From: SZUA-584 sp040768905
Lineage (GTDB): Bacteria; Bacillota; Clostridia; Christensenellales; SZUA-584
DNA: 64,000 nt
Assembly (NCBI GenBank): GCA_040768905.1
Contig: JAXGMA010000001.1
Location: 806,001 to 870,000 of the forward strand
Direction: 5' to 3'
Shown here: in pieces, positions 17,206 to 24,978 of the stretch
Numbering within the stretch: the stretch's first letter is position 1
Layout of the letters: each line of letters begins with the position of its first letter
Position numbers and translations under genes: made by a program
Notes under the pieces: model-generated
Database searches by the model: none
Seen by the model: the letters and a program-made list of their open reading frames with translations, nothing else
Told to the model about the DNA's origin: nothing

Positions 17206-17415
17206 GCGCGTTCTCCTGCTCTTATAAAACTAATTTTTTGATAATTACTCGAAGTATACAATAATTAATTATATTATGCAATAAGGCAGAATGTTTTTAA
17301 GAAATCATATCTGCATTAAAATTTCGTAAAAATCGAAAAACAAGAAGCATGGCCACTATTTATTATAATAAGATTCTATGATCAGCTTGTGGGTTCGGCT
17401 GAAAATACTCACACA

Positions 17416-17440
17416 AATTAAAAGGCGGGTAAAGCCCGCC
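17416..17440 (-). terminator. Rho-independent terminator of degV
   Basis: On the minus strand GGCGGGC-TTTA-CCCGCC is followed by TTTTAATTT. It lies 15 bp after the degV stop. Confidence 0.8.
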
Positions 17441-17455
17441 AAAAAGATACTGATT

Positions 17456-18298
17456 TTATGATTCCGGTATATATGCGATGCCCAAGCAGCCAGGGCCGGT
17501 GTGTGTTCCGATCACGCCGCCAATCTCACAAACGATGCTTTCCTTAAAATCGATGGCATTTGACACATAATCAATGAATTCTTTCATGCGATCTGGCGCA
17601 TTGGCATGTCCGAAAGACAGCGGAAACTCTTTGCTCGGCCTCTCTTTTTTGACTTTGTCCAGTATCCAAGCAAAAGCCGCTTTCTGGCCCCTTGCTTTGG
17701 CAACGGATTCGACTTTGCCGTTCACCACAGAGATAATGGGCTTAATATTGAGAGCGCTCCCGATGACAGCCGCCGAGGAAGAGAGCCTGCCGCCCATTTT
17801 TAAGTATTTGAGCGTATCCACAACCCCAAAAAGTTTGATTTTGTCTTTAAGGTCTATGATGCGGCTGTAAATATCTGATGCGCTTGCTCCGCTGTCCCTT
17901 AACTTGATGGCCTCATTGACCAAAAGAGCAAGACCGAAGGTGGTGTTCTTCGAGTCAACAATATGGATCTTGTCAGACCCCACCATTTCTTTTGCGATCA
18001 CAGCAGATTGATATGTGCCGCTGAGTTTGCTGGAAATAACGATCACGACAACCTCATCACCCGATTCCGTGTAATTTTTAAAGAAATCAAAAAAACCGTC
18101 GGGGTTGACCTGTGATGTAGAAGGCAAAACAGTGCTTTTACCCAGCATTTCGTAAAACTTGTCTTTTTTCAAATCCACGCCGTCGGCAAATTTTTCGTCC
18201 CCGAAAATAACGCTTAAGGAAACAATATCTATGCCGAGCGCTTTTTGGTCCTCAAGCGGTATATCGCTTGTACTGTCCGTGATGATTTTTACAGCCAT
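17456..18298 (-). CDS. DegV family fatty-acid-binding protein
   Basis: 280 aa. DegV/FakB proteins bind a fatty acid for phosphorylation by FakA in the uptake pathway of exogenous fatty acids. The N-terminus VKIITDSTSDIPLEDQKALGIDIVSL is the family signature. VLPSTSQVNPDGF with the phosphate-site Ser/Thr cluster and SSKLSGTYQSA follow, then GGRLSSSAAVIGSALNIKPI, and the end has GTHTGPGCLGIAY. I chose ATG 18298, which follows GGAGG by five bases; the in-frame TTG at 18310 overlaps that site. It is the second gene after the MarR regulator, ~20 bp apart, so the two probably form an operon in which MarR senses lipid state (inference). No fakA-like gene is in the window. Confidence 0.93.
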   Translation of the reverse strand: MAVKIITDSTSDIPLEDQKALGIDIVSLSVIFGDEKFADGVDLKKDKFYEMLGKSTVLPSTSQVNPDGFFDFFKNYTESGDEVVVIVISSKLSGTYQSAVIAKEMVGSDKIHIVDSKNTTFGLALLVNEAIKLRDSGASASDIYSRIIDLKDKIKLFGVVDTLKYLKMGGRLSSSAAVIGSALNIKPIISVVNGKVESVAKARGQKAAFAWILDKVKKERPSKEFPLSFGHANAPDRMKEFIDYVSNAIDFKESIVCEIGGVIGTHTGPGCLGIAYIPES

Positions 18299-18318
18299 AA
18301 TGACCTCCAATATTAATT

Positions 18319-18774
18319 TTATAGACGTTCAAAAAACGCTTCAAGTTTCTTCAACGCTTTGATCAGTACGTCTGTTTCTTCAGATGGAAGCGCTTTTAAA
18401 ACACTGAGTACCATTTCCCGGTGAAATTTTTGATGCGCCCTATCTGCGCGCTGACCTTTTTGCGTCGCATACAACCTGACGATTCGCTTATCTGCTGTAT
18501 CCTTTTTGCGGATGAGACAGCCCTTTTTTTCCAGCAATTTGACCGTTGTCGTCAATGTGCCGGCTGAGATCCTCAGCGCATGCGCAACGTCTGAAGAACG
18601 GTTGCTGCCGGCAGTATGATTGGCTGTACATACCGCCTCGATCACATGCATTTCACGGACGGACAGGTTGTGAAATTCCCCTTTTTTCAGGCTTTCTTCT
18701 TCAATGCGCAGGATCTCATTGAAAACCTTCACGAGAAAATAATTCAGCTGTATTTTCTGATCGCTCTGTAAAAT
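18319..18774 (-). CDS. MarR-family transcriptional regulator, probable ATT start
   Basis: Winged-helix regulator. NLSVREMHVIEAV, SSDVAHALRISAGTLTTTVKLLEKKGCLIRKKDTADKRIVRLYAT shows the recognition helix and the DxR wing. A conventional start is GTG at 18732, but no ribosome binding site lies before it. The frame continues upstream through QKIQLNYFLVKVFNEILRIEE, which looks like the normal N-terminal helix of this family. A strong GGGAGGT (18781-18787) stands seven bases before an ATT codon at 18774-18772 and four before ATC. I therefore place the start at ATT, giving 151 aa. If wrong, the protein starts at GTG (137 aa). Confidence 0.75.
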   Translation of the reverse strand: MLQSDQKIQLNYFLVKVFNEILRIEEESLKKGEFHNLSVREMHVIEAVCTANHTAGSNRSSDVAHALRISAGTLTTTVKLLEKKGCLIRKKDTADKRIVRLYATQKGQRADRAHQKFHREMVLSVLKALPSEETDVLIKALKKLEAFFERL

Positions 18775-18995
18775 GATATGACCTCCCGTAGGAAAGCAGC
18801 ATTAATTTGAACATCAAAATAAATTATAGCCTGCTTATCAAGGCCTGTCAATAAGTAAAGCTCGAAAGAAAGCAAAGCTGCTGTTTGAATCAGGCGTATT
18901 AGATTAAGAAGTGTCATCTTCTTTTGCGCAAACGTATATATATAAGTGCAGCTATTATAAGCGAATGTCTATTTAAAAAAATGCTGTGAATAAAC

Positions 18996-19613
18996 ATGTC
19001 TGTATACAGGATGGTGAAAGAAATGAAGGTGTTGAACAAAACATTGTTTTCCAACTGCTGCCTTATGCTCATCATCGCATTTGTTTATCTAGCGGCTTTC
19101 GGTCCGATGGGGAAAATAAGCGACGGGCCTGTCCTTAAAGGATGCACGGGCGGCGAGAATATAGCGCTGCAGATAGCGGTCACGCAAGACAGCGATATAC
19201 AAGCCTATATGGAAAAACTTGAACGTTCAGGCGCTTTTGGTACTTTCTTTTTCTGTGAACAATGCGGATTTGGCAGTGCGGATACAGAAGAAATAAAAGA
19301 AAGAGGCCACGCTGTTGGGCTTTATGTGTGTTCAGAACATAAAGGGCAAAAAACTGACATGTATATCGGCGGCGGCCATAGCGTGCCTGTGCTGCATTAT
19401 TTTCAGAACGGCAGCCTGCGGCAGATCGGCCCGTCGATAGACTTGGAAAGATTAAGAAATATGAGCAACTGGCTGCAGCTGTTTTCCGACAGCTTAAAGG
19501 GGGATATGTTTATTCGGATAGTCGCTGATAATCAGTTTGATGAATTTGAAAAAGTTGTACAAATTGTGAGCGATAAAGGTTATACTATCCTAAAGGTGGA
19601 TGAAATGCTTTAA
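18996..19613 (+). CDS. YlxY-like degenerate polysaccharide deacetylase (NodB fold)
   Basis: 205 aa. An N-terminal membrane anchor (LMLIIAFVYLAAF) precedes an outward-facing domain with the layout of NodB deacetylases: IALQIAVTQDSDI in place of VALTFDDGP, ERSGAFGTFFFCEQ in place of the KATFF strand, and EEIKERGHAVGLYVCSEH in place of the GHEIGNHSxxH motif. The metal-binding Asp-Asp and HxxxH residues are therefore mostly lost, and catalysis is unlikely. The gene lies just before an M16 peptidase gene, as ylxY precedes mlpA in B. subtilis. The start may instead be ATG 19023 or the GTG at 19014; none has a strong ribosome binding site. Confidence 0.7.
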   Translation: MSVYRMVKEMKVLNKTLFSNCCLMLIIAFVYLAAFGPMGKISDGPVLKGCTGGENIALQIAVTQDSDIQAYMEKLERSGAFGTFFFCEQCGFGSADTEEIKERGHAVGLYVCSEHKGQKTDMYIGGGHSVPVLHYFQNGSLRQIGPSIDLERLRNMSNWLQLFSDSLKGDMFIRIVADNQFDEFEKVVQIVSDKGYTILKVDEML

Positions 19614-19624
19614 AGGAGACTTGC

Positions 19625-20911
19625 ATGATAACAGCACTTGGCAATGGCATCAGGGTCATCACAGAACCGCTTGCATACTATAATTCCGTCGCAATCGGTA
19701 TTTGGGTAAAAACAGGCTCAACATGTGAAAGCGCTCAGGAAAACGGCCTTTCTCATTTTATTGAGCATATGTTGTTCAAAGGCACGCAGAAGCGTTCAGC
19801 GCGTGATATTGCCGTTGATATGGATAAGATCGGCGGTCAGATCAATGCTTTTACGTCAAAGGAATGTACTTGCTATCATGCGCGTGTTGTGCCGGACAAG
19901 CTCGATGTTGCTGTTGATGTGCTCTCAGACCTTTTTATAAACCCCAAAATAGACGCGCAGGATCTCGAAAAAGAAAAAAACGTGGTACTTGAAGAGATCG
20001 CCATGGTTGGTGACAATGTAGAGGAGCTGGCACACGAAAAAATATCTGAAATATATTTTAGCGGCAGCACGCTCTCGCAGCCCATACTTGGTTCAGCTGA
20101 AACTGTTTCTGCGTTTGTGCGGGATGATCTTGTGCGTTATGTGGATGACCACTATTATCCCGCCAATGTACTGGTTGCCGCGGCAGGCCGGTTTGATGAG
20201 GCGCAGCTTCTTGATGCGCTCTCATCTGAGCTCGGCGCTTATAACCGCGGTACAAGAAAACAGCAGTCTGACTGCGCAAGCCCTTTTGAACCCCATCCGC
20301 AAACGCTTTTCATTGAAAAAGATGTGGAGCAGACGCATTTATGCCTTGCGTTCCCGGGCTGTACTTTTGCGCAAGACGAGAGGTTTTCGCTTGCCGTTCT
20401 TAATAATGTGCTGGGAGGCGGGATGAGTTCGCGGCTGTTTCAATCAATCCGTGAGGACAAAGGGCTTGCATATTCTGTCTATTCATATCCTTCGTCTTAC
20501 AGCTATTCGGGCATGTTTTCGCTTTATGCAGGTACAACGGCGGCCAATGCTGATGCGGTGCTTTCCCTCATGGTTAAAGAGATCGACCGCCTAAAAACAG
20601 AAAAGATAAGCTCTTTAGATTTTATTCAGGGCAAGGATCAGCTCAAAGGTAATTATATTTTGTCAATGGAAGGCGCCAACGCCAAGATGAATGCGCTCGG
20701 AAAGTCGCTGCTTTTGCTTGACAAGGTTTACGATGAAAAGGAAACGATAGAGAAGATTGATGCCGTGACACTCGAATCTGTCAGTGATATGATCGAAAGG
20801 GTTTTCGATTACGGTAAAATGTCAGCTGTTTTTGCCGGAAAAATAGAGAAAAAACCGCAGATAGAACTTTTTTTGGAGGGCATAAATGGACAAGTTGGAG
20901 AGCATATTTGA
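19625..20911 (+). CDS. M16 family zinc peptidase (MlpA/YmxG type)
   Basis: 428 aa, the normal length of the single-chain bacterial M16B peptidases. The inverted zinc motif HFIEHMLFKGT (HxxEH) is near residue 44 and the third ligand Glu is in VVLEEIAMVGDN about 75 residues later. The R/Y pair of the C-terminal half (GLAYSVYSYPSSY) is present. MlpA of B. subtilis is a processing protease affecting extracellular enzyme production. AAAGGAG precedes the ATG. It follows the ylxY-like gene by 11 bp and overlaps the dUTPase gene by 26 bases, so the three are one transcription unit. Confidence 0.93.
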   Translation: MITALGNGIRVITEPLAYYNSVAIGIWVKTGSTCESAQENGLSHFIEHMLFKGTQKRSARDIAVDMDKIGGQINAFTSKECTCYHARVVPDKLDVAVDVLSDLFINPKIDAQDLEKEKNVVLEEIAMVGDNVEELAHEKISEIYFSGSTLSQPILGSAETVSAFVRDDLVRYVDDHYYPANVLVAAAGRFDEAQLLDALSSELGAYNRGTRKQQSDCASPFEPHPQTLFIEKDVEQTHLCLAFPGCTFAQDERFSLAVLNNVLGGGMSSRLFQSIREDKGLAYSVYSYPSSYSYSGMFSLYAGTTAANADAVLSLMVKEIDRLKTEKISSLDFIQGKDQLKGNYILSMEGANAKMNALGKSLLLLDKVYDEKETIEKIDAVTLESVSDMIERVFDYGKMSAVFAGKIEKKPQIELFLEGINGQVGEHI

Positions 20912-21245
20912 ATACCAGATACGCTTTGATACAGAACTTGCGGATAAACGCGGCCTGCACGGGATACCGTTGGAGCAATGGATACAAAAAGAGACATTGG
21001 CGGTGATCTCTGAGCTTGCGGAACTGATCGACGAGGTCAATTTCAAGTGGTGGAAAAATGAAAAACCCGTTGACAAAGACAAGGTAAAAGAAGAACTCGT
21101 AGACATCCTGCACTTTTTTATAAGCATGTGCCATAAAACCGGTATGGATGCCGAAGAGCTATACCGCCGCTATCTTGATAAAAACAAAGAAAATTTTGCG
21201 CGGCAAAACGGCACATCGGAAAGAAAAGGCTATGAAGCAGGGTAG
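20886..21245 (+). CDS. Dimeric dUTPase (all-alpha NTP pyrophosphatase, MazG superfamily)
   Basis: 119 aa. It hydrolyses dUTP (and dUDP) to dUMP, keeping uracil out of DNA. The helical Mg-binding motif is ISELAELIDEVNFKWW (ExxE) followed by KEELVDILHFFISMCHKTGM (ExxD), with the NFKWWK segment that contacts the uracil in this family. GGAGG stands before the ATG, inside the end of the M16 peptidase gene, so translation is probably coupled. It is shorter than the usual 160-170 aa but contains the full catalytic core. Confidence 0.85.
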   Translation: MDKLESIFEYQIRFDTELADKRGLHGIPLEQWIQKETLAVISELAELIDEVNFKWWKNEKPVDKDKVKEELVDILHFFISMCHKTGMDAEELYRRYLDKNKENFARQNGTSERKGYEAG

Positions 21246-21318
21246 AGGGGAAGCATACGCTCCTCCTTCTTTCAATACTCAGCCTCTTTTTTAATAAAAA
21301 ACCTACACGTCAAACGGA

Positions 21319-21912
21319 TCATACCGCCTCTGCTTTAAGCATGGCTGCACAGGGCTTACCAATACACTCAAGTGCGTACTGTGTGTCAAAAAGCCATGCA
21401 TGGATTTGCGCAGCTTCAAGCACCAGCGGCATGCGGTCATGGTAGGCCGCGACGGAAGGATTGGCTGCGGTGGTCAGGATGGCGTATGCGGGCATCTGTT
21501 CGAATGTATTGTAAAGCCCGGCGAGGTAAAGCTGCTTGGTCTTTGGCAGCCGGAACAGATATTTTTGCTTTTTGCCGTCTTCCTGCCGCCACTCGAAGAA
21601 ACCGGCTGAAGGCGCGACGCACCGCTTTTGCAGCAGCGGCAGCCGGAACATCTTTTTTTCCAGCGCGGTCTCAGAACGCGCGTTGATGATGACGCCCTTG
21701 CCTTGCCATTTGGGGAAGCCCCATGTCATCAGTGCCGCCTGCGGCTTATTCTTTTCTGCGACCAGCACGGGCGCGATGTTGGTCGGAAAAACCTCTCCGC
21801 GCACCATTTTAGAGAGCAGCGGTGAATCTTTGTAGCGCTCGTTGACTTCGCTGATGATTTCGCGGTACTCGATGATCTCGTCTTCCGTCAGTGCAAGATA
21901 GCGTCCGCACAT
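21319..21912 (-). CDS. SOS-response-associated peptidase-fold protein (SRAP, YedK/HMCES family)
   Basis: 197 aa. The initiator is followed directly by Cys2 (MCGRYLAL), the residue that forms a thiazolidine cross-link with abasic sites in single-stranded DNA. FPTNIAPVLVAE, the WGFPKWQGKGVIINARSETALEKKMF core with the Asn, PSAGFFEWRQEDGKKQKYLF with the catalytic Glu, and the late HDRMPLVL with the active-site His are all present. AAAGGAG precedes the ATG, which shares one base with the stop of the 88 aa gene upstream. It is the last gene of the SOS operon. Confidence 0.94.
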   Translation of the reverse strand: MCGRYLALTEDEIIEYREIISEVNERYKDSPLLSKMVRGEVFPTNIAPVLVAEKNKPQAALMTWGFPKWQGKGVIINARSETALEKKMFRLPLLQKRCVAPSAGFFEWRQEDGKKQKYLFRLPKTKQLYLAGLYNTFEQMPAYAILTTAANPSVAAYHDRMPLVLEAAQIHAWLFDTQYALECIGKPCAAMLKAEAV

Positions 21913-22178
21913 TACGGTGTCTCCTTTCGTTCTATGAACCAGCGGTCTTCCTCAAAGTAAAGATAGACCTGCCTGCCCAGCACTGTGCAGGTGTAGCGCA
22001 GGCCGATGCCGCCCGCCTTGAGGCTGGCTGCGCGGCATACGTCGTTCACGCGGTCGATGCAGTAGCGCTGTCCGTTCTCCCACCAGAACGCCTCAGGCAT
22101 AAGCCTGCCTTCCGGCGAGAACAGCGCCTCCACTTTGACATACACCTTATAATCGTTCTCATACCTTGTTTCCTTCAT
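21912..22178 (-). CDS. Hypothetical protein of the SOS operon, 88 aa
   Basis: Not recognised by function. It is predicted to be small, soluble and mainly beta-rich (YKVYVKVEALFSPEGRLMPEAFWWENGQRYCIDRV, then YTCTVLGRQVYLYFEEDRWFIER). Its ATG overlaps the polymerase stop (ATGA) and its stop overlaps the SRAP start (TAATG), so it is made together with both. The position suggests a role in translesion synthesis or abasic-site handling (inference). No membrane segment or metal motif is visible. Confidence 0.75.
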   Translation of the reverse strand: MKETRYENDYKVYVKVEALFSPEGRLMPEAFWWENGQRYCIDRVNDVCRAASLKAGGIGLRYTCTVLGRQVYLYFEEDRWFIERKETP

Positions 22179-23422
22179 TTTATCATACCTTCCTTGAAAA
22201 AGCCCACCGGGTGTATGACGTGGTCACCCTTGGGGTCAAGGCGCCCCAGCGGCCTGTCGGCCAGCACGGATGCGCGCTGTATGCAAAAATGCCCGAACCG
22301 CCCGCGCAGCGCATCCACCGTTTTATCGATTGTCTCCTGCTTGTGCCGCGTCTCTTCATCGCAGAGCAGCGAAAGCTGCTGCGGGCTGCTCGTCGGCACC
22401 AGATCCATGCAGCGTACGCCGAGGCTGCGTATGGGCCTCGGCCAGCTGTAATTCTGCACAAAAAGCTGCATGGCTGCGTGCGCGATCTCTCCTGAAATGT
22501 GCGAAGGCCTTGGCAGCTTGGCCTGCCGCTCGAAGCGCAGGAGCTCGTTGTCACGGATGGATATCGCCACGGTGCGGCACAGAAAGCCGTGTGCGCGCAT
22601 GCGTGCACAGACGCTCTCGCAAAGCACGAACAGCGTGATCTTTACGTCCTCGTTGCAGCAAAGGTCTCTCGGCGTCGTCGTGCTGTTGCCGATGGATTTG
22701 ATGAGCGATTCCTCGTCCGATTTCATCACGGGCGAATCGTCAAGCCCGTTGGCGAACCGGTGCAGCACATCGCCCACTTTGCCGAAAAGGCTGTGCAGCA
22801 GTGGTGCGGGCGTCCCCGCCAGTTCACCTATTGTGCATATGCCGAATTTGCGCAGCTTTTGTTTGGTCGCGCGCCCGACGTACAAAAGCTCATCCGCGGG
22901 CAGCGGCCATGCCACTGTCTTGAAGTTGTCACGGCTGATCAGCGTGGTGGCATCCGGCTTTTTGATGTCTGAGCCGAGCTTGGCGAATATCTTGTTATAG
23001 CTTACGCCCACGGACGCGGTGACGCCGAGCTCGCGTTTGATGCGCGCGCGTATTTCTCCTGCGACCAGTATGCCGTTATCTCCGCTCACATCCAGCCAGG
23101 CCTCATCAAGCCCGAACGGCTCTATCCGATCGGTAAATTCGGCGTAGATTTGGCGTGCGAATTTGGCATAGCGCAGATACAAAGGGTAGTTCGGCGGCAG
23201 CACCACCAGACCAGGGCATTTTATACGCGCCTGCCAAAGCGCCTCGCCCGTGCGTATGCCTGCCGCTTTTGCCAGATAGTTTTTGGCCAGCACGATGCCG
23301 TGGCGCAGCTGCTCATCGCCGCCCACGGCAACGGGCAAACCGCGCACTTCCGGACGGTGCACACACTCCACGCTTGCGTAAAAGTTATTCATATCGGAAT
23401 GCAAAATCACGCGCTGTTTCAT
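22175..23422 (-). CDS. Y-family DNA polymerase (DinB/UmuC type)
   Basis: 415 aa error-prone translesion polymerase. The palm has ILHSDMNNFYASVE with the first catalytic Asp and FGLDEAWLDVSGD with the Asp-Glu pair; the fingers have GIVLAKNYLAKAAGI. The helix-hairpin-helix region reads LPADELLYVGRATKQKLRKFGICTIGELA, and the C-terminal little-finger domain follows (ETDVKIT-like segment, then SIRDNELLRFERQAKLPRPS). No obvious beta-clamp motif was identified at the end. It is the first gene of a three-gene SOS operon with a LexA box 20 bp upstream. Confidence 0.94.
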   Translation of the reverse strand: MKQRVILHSDMNNFYASVECVHRPEVRGLPVAVGGDEQLRHGIVLAKNYLAKAAGIRTGEALWQARIKCPGLVVLPPNYPLYLRYAKFARQIYAEFTDRIEPFGLDEAWLDVSGDNGILVAGEIRARIKRELGVTASVGVSYNKIFAKLGSDIKKPDATTLISRDNFKTVAWPLPADELLYVGRATKQKLRKFGICTIGELAGTPAPLLHSLFGKVGDVLHRFANGLDDSPVMKSDEESLIKSIGNSTTTPRDLCCNEDVKITLFVLCESVCARMRAHGFLCRTVAISIRDNELLRFERQAKLPRPSHISGEIAHAAMQLFVQNYSWPRPIRSLGVRCMDLVPTSSPQQLSLLCDEETRHKQETIDKTVDALRGRFGHFCIQRASVLADRPLGRLDPKGDHVIHPVGFFKEGMIK

Positions 23423-23442
23423 ACTTTAAAGCCTCTAAAATA

Positions 23443-23454
23443 GAACATATGTTC
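23443..23454. promoter_or_regulatory. LexA (SOS) box of the polymerase operon
   Basis: GAACATATGTTC is a perfect palindrome of the Gram-positive SOS consensus (GAAC-N4-GTTC). It lies just downstream of the -10 element, at the expected transcription start. Confidence 0.9.
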
Positions 23455-23460
23455 GTATTA

Positions 23461-23489
23461 ATTATATCCGAGAGCCGCGCAAAACGCAA
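23461..23489 (-). promoter_or_regulatory. Promoter of the polymerase/SRAP operon
   Basis: On the minus strand TTGCGT (23489-23484), 17 bases, TATAAT (23466-23461). The LexA box begins seven bases after the -10 element, so bound LexA would block initiation. Confidence 0.7.
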
Positions 23490-23559
23490 CAGATAAATGC
23501 GCCCGTTTGCAAAAAAAAAGTGCCAGAAGGCGCGGGTTGAAATAAAAAAAGAATGTGGA

Positions 23560-23587
23560 TTGTTTTTCCCAAATGATATGATACAAT
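23560..23587 (+). promoter_or_regulatory. Candidate promoter of the rubredoxin-like gene
   Basis: TTGTTT (23560-23565), 16 bases, TACAAT (23582-23587), about 30 bases before the start codon, with a GGGGGG tract as ribosome binding site. Confidence 0.5.
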
Positions 23588-23617
23588 AAGACCAACATCA
23601 AAAATGGGGGGGTAGAA

Positions 23618-23782
23618 ATGAAGTATATTTGCAGGATGTGCGGGTATGTGTTTTATAACGAAAACAACGAGCCTGATTATGAAGAGATCATCGAAGCAGA
23701 AGAACTTCCTGACGATTTTGAATGTCCCATGTGCGGTGCAAAAAAAACCCTGTTTGACAAAGAGGAAGAACCAGAACCATAA
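23618..23782 (+). CDS. Rubredoxin-like small metal-binding protein, 54 aa
   Basis: Reads MKYICRMCGYVFYNE ... DDFECPMCGAKKTLF. The two knuckles CxxCG and CPxCG are exactly those of rubredoxin, and the length (54 aa) fits. It lacks the usual GDP...PGT and WVCP residues of electron-transfer rubredoxins, and ends in an acidic tail, so it may be a rubredoxin-like zinc protein instead. A GGGGGG tract precedes the ATG and an intrinsic terminator follows about 100 bp later. It appears to be a single-gene unit. Confidence 0.85.
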   Translation: MKYICRMCGYVFYNENNEPDYEEIIEAEELPDDFECPMCGAKKTLFDKEEEPEP

Positions 23783-23883
23783 AAGCCAAAAAACCAGTGA
23801 TCAGATGTTCATCACCTATTCAAATAGACTTTTTCGCGAACGGTTTTTGCAAGCGTAAAAGGCTGTGGTGCCATGCAGTCAAA

Positions 23884-23921
23884 TGTCCGGCCGTATAATC
23901 AGATACAGCCGGACATTTTTT
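23884..23921 (+). terminator. Rho-independent terminator, probably bidirectional
   Basis: TGTCCGGC (23884-23891) pairs with GCCGGACA (23908-23915) and is followed by TTTTTT. AAA on the other side allows weak use by the minus-strand hydrolase gene as well. Confidence 0.85.
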
Positions 23922-23962
23922 AAAAGTTTCTTACCGCTGATTTGAAAGCTGAAACAGAGCGG

Positions 23963-24583
23963 CTACTTCTTTGAGCAAAAGAAGTTATGGTTGCCTATAC
24001 GGTCGTAAAAAACGAAGTTCCTCCATTTTTTTCTTTTGGACACCTGGAAGTAAAACATGTTCTCAGGATGTATACGCTCTTCAATGGCTGTCTCAACGGC
24101 CTGCATGCTCTTCTCATTATACTTTGAAGATACGGCAAACTGATGCTTTGCAAAAACGATTTTTTTGACGGTCTTGCCGAACCTGCCGGATTCAAAGCGG
24201 TTAATCACAACCTGAGCAACCGCCACCTGGCCCTCAAAGCGCTCTCCGCGGGCTTCCGCATAGACCACACGGGCGATCAGTTCTTTTTCATCGTCACTGT
24301 ACGCATAGACCTCTTCTGTTTCGGGCTCTTCGACGATGATCTCTTTAGCATTTCCTGCAGTTTGAGCCAACATGGTCGGCTTATAAAAGACTCTTGGCCG
24401 AACCGGAGGGTATATGACCATTTCATTCATTGGTTGAAGATTTTCCGGTTTGATATATTCCGGCTCAGCGGTTTCTGGTTTGGCATTCTTGCTCGCTGGT
24501 ATCATTGTCAGTGTCATAAATGCCAGCAGGATGATTAATACAGACTTCTTAAGCAGTTCTATCACTTGCACCTCTTTTTTCAT
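23963..24583 (-). CDS. Cell-wall hydrolase of the SleB/CwlJ family
   Basis: 206 aa, secreted or anchored. The N-terminal hydrophobic segment is VLIILLAFMTLTMIPAS. A Pro/Glu-rich linker (to residue ~95) precedes the hydrolase domain (EKELIARVVYAEARGERFEGQVAVAQVVINRFESGRFGKTV), in which Glu of YAEARGE is the catalytic residue of this lytic transglycosylase-like family. PENMFYFQVSKRKKWR is the usual C-terminal end. SleB-type enzymes cut cortex peptidoglycan during spore germination, but many clostridial members act in vegetative cells. The start is ATG 24583 with a weak site; GTG 24565 after AGAGGTG is an alternative. Confidence 0.88.
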   Translation of the reverse strand: MKKEVQVIELLKKSVLIILLAFMTLTMIPASKNAKPETAEPEYIKPENLQPMNEMVIYPPVRPRVFYKPTMLAQTAGNAKEIIVEEPETEEVYAYSDDEKELIARVVYAEARGERFEGQVAVAQVVINRFESGRFGKTVKKIVFAKHQFAVSSKYNEKSMQAVETAIEERIHPENMFYFQVSKRKKWRNFVFYDRIGNHNFFCSKK

Positions 24584-24978
24584 ATATTCACCAAATTTTT
24601 TGTATTGTATTGGGACACGCCGCTCACAATGTTAATAAATGGTACATACCCAATATTCAAAACATTAAAGATATTAATATATACGTTATATAAATGCAAT
24701 AAAATTTTAATAAATTATATTAATGTTCACATATGAATCGAACGATTAATGTCTAATTTTTCAGATAAAATTCATTTAATGGATGAAAATGACACGAAGG
24801 AAACGAAAAAGATTTAAAAATGAACAAAGTGTAAAAGTGTTATAATAGAAAAAAGGACTTGGTATAAGAAGCGAACAAGAAATAAACAGCTTCACATAAT
24901 TTACATATTTTGTTGAATTTTTGGACAATTTATGCTATCATGATTGCGGCGTTTGATTCCAGGGAAGGAATTTGTTTG
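24584..24978. other. Intergenic region with divergent promoters
   Basis: 395 bp, very AT-rich, between the cell-wall hydrolase and the phosphopantetheinyl transferase genes. It holds the promoter of the latter and presumably that of the hydrolase. TTATAATAG at 24839-24847 is a further -10-like sequence on the plus strand. I see no ORF with a ribosome binding site, no riboswitch core and no terminator in it. Confidence 0.6.
24914..24942 (+). promoter_or_regulatory. Promoter of the PPTase-NRPS locus
   Basis: TTGAAT (24914-24919), 17 bases, TATCAT (24937-24942). It is about 37 bases before the ATG at 24979 and shows that the open frame upstream of that ATG is not translated. Confidence 0.65.

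Noticed and set aside
24910..24978. Longer N-terminus for the phosphopantetheinyl transferase
   Set aside because: The extra codons run over a good -35/-10 promoter pair and the ribosome binding site is just before ATG 24979.
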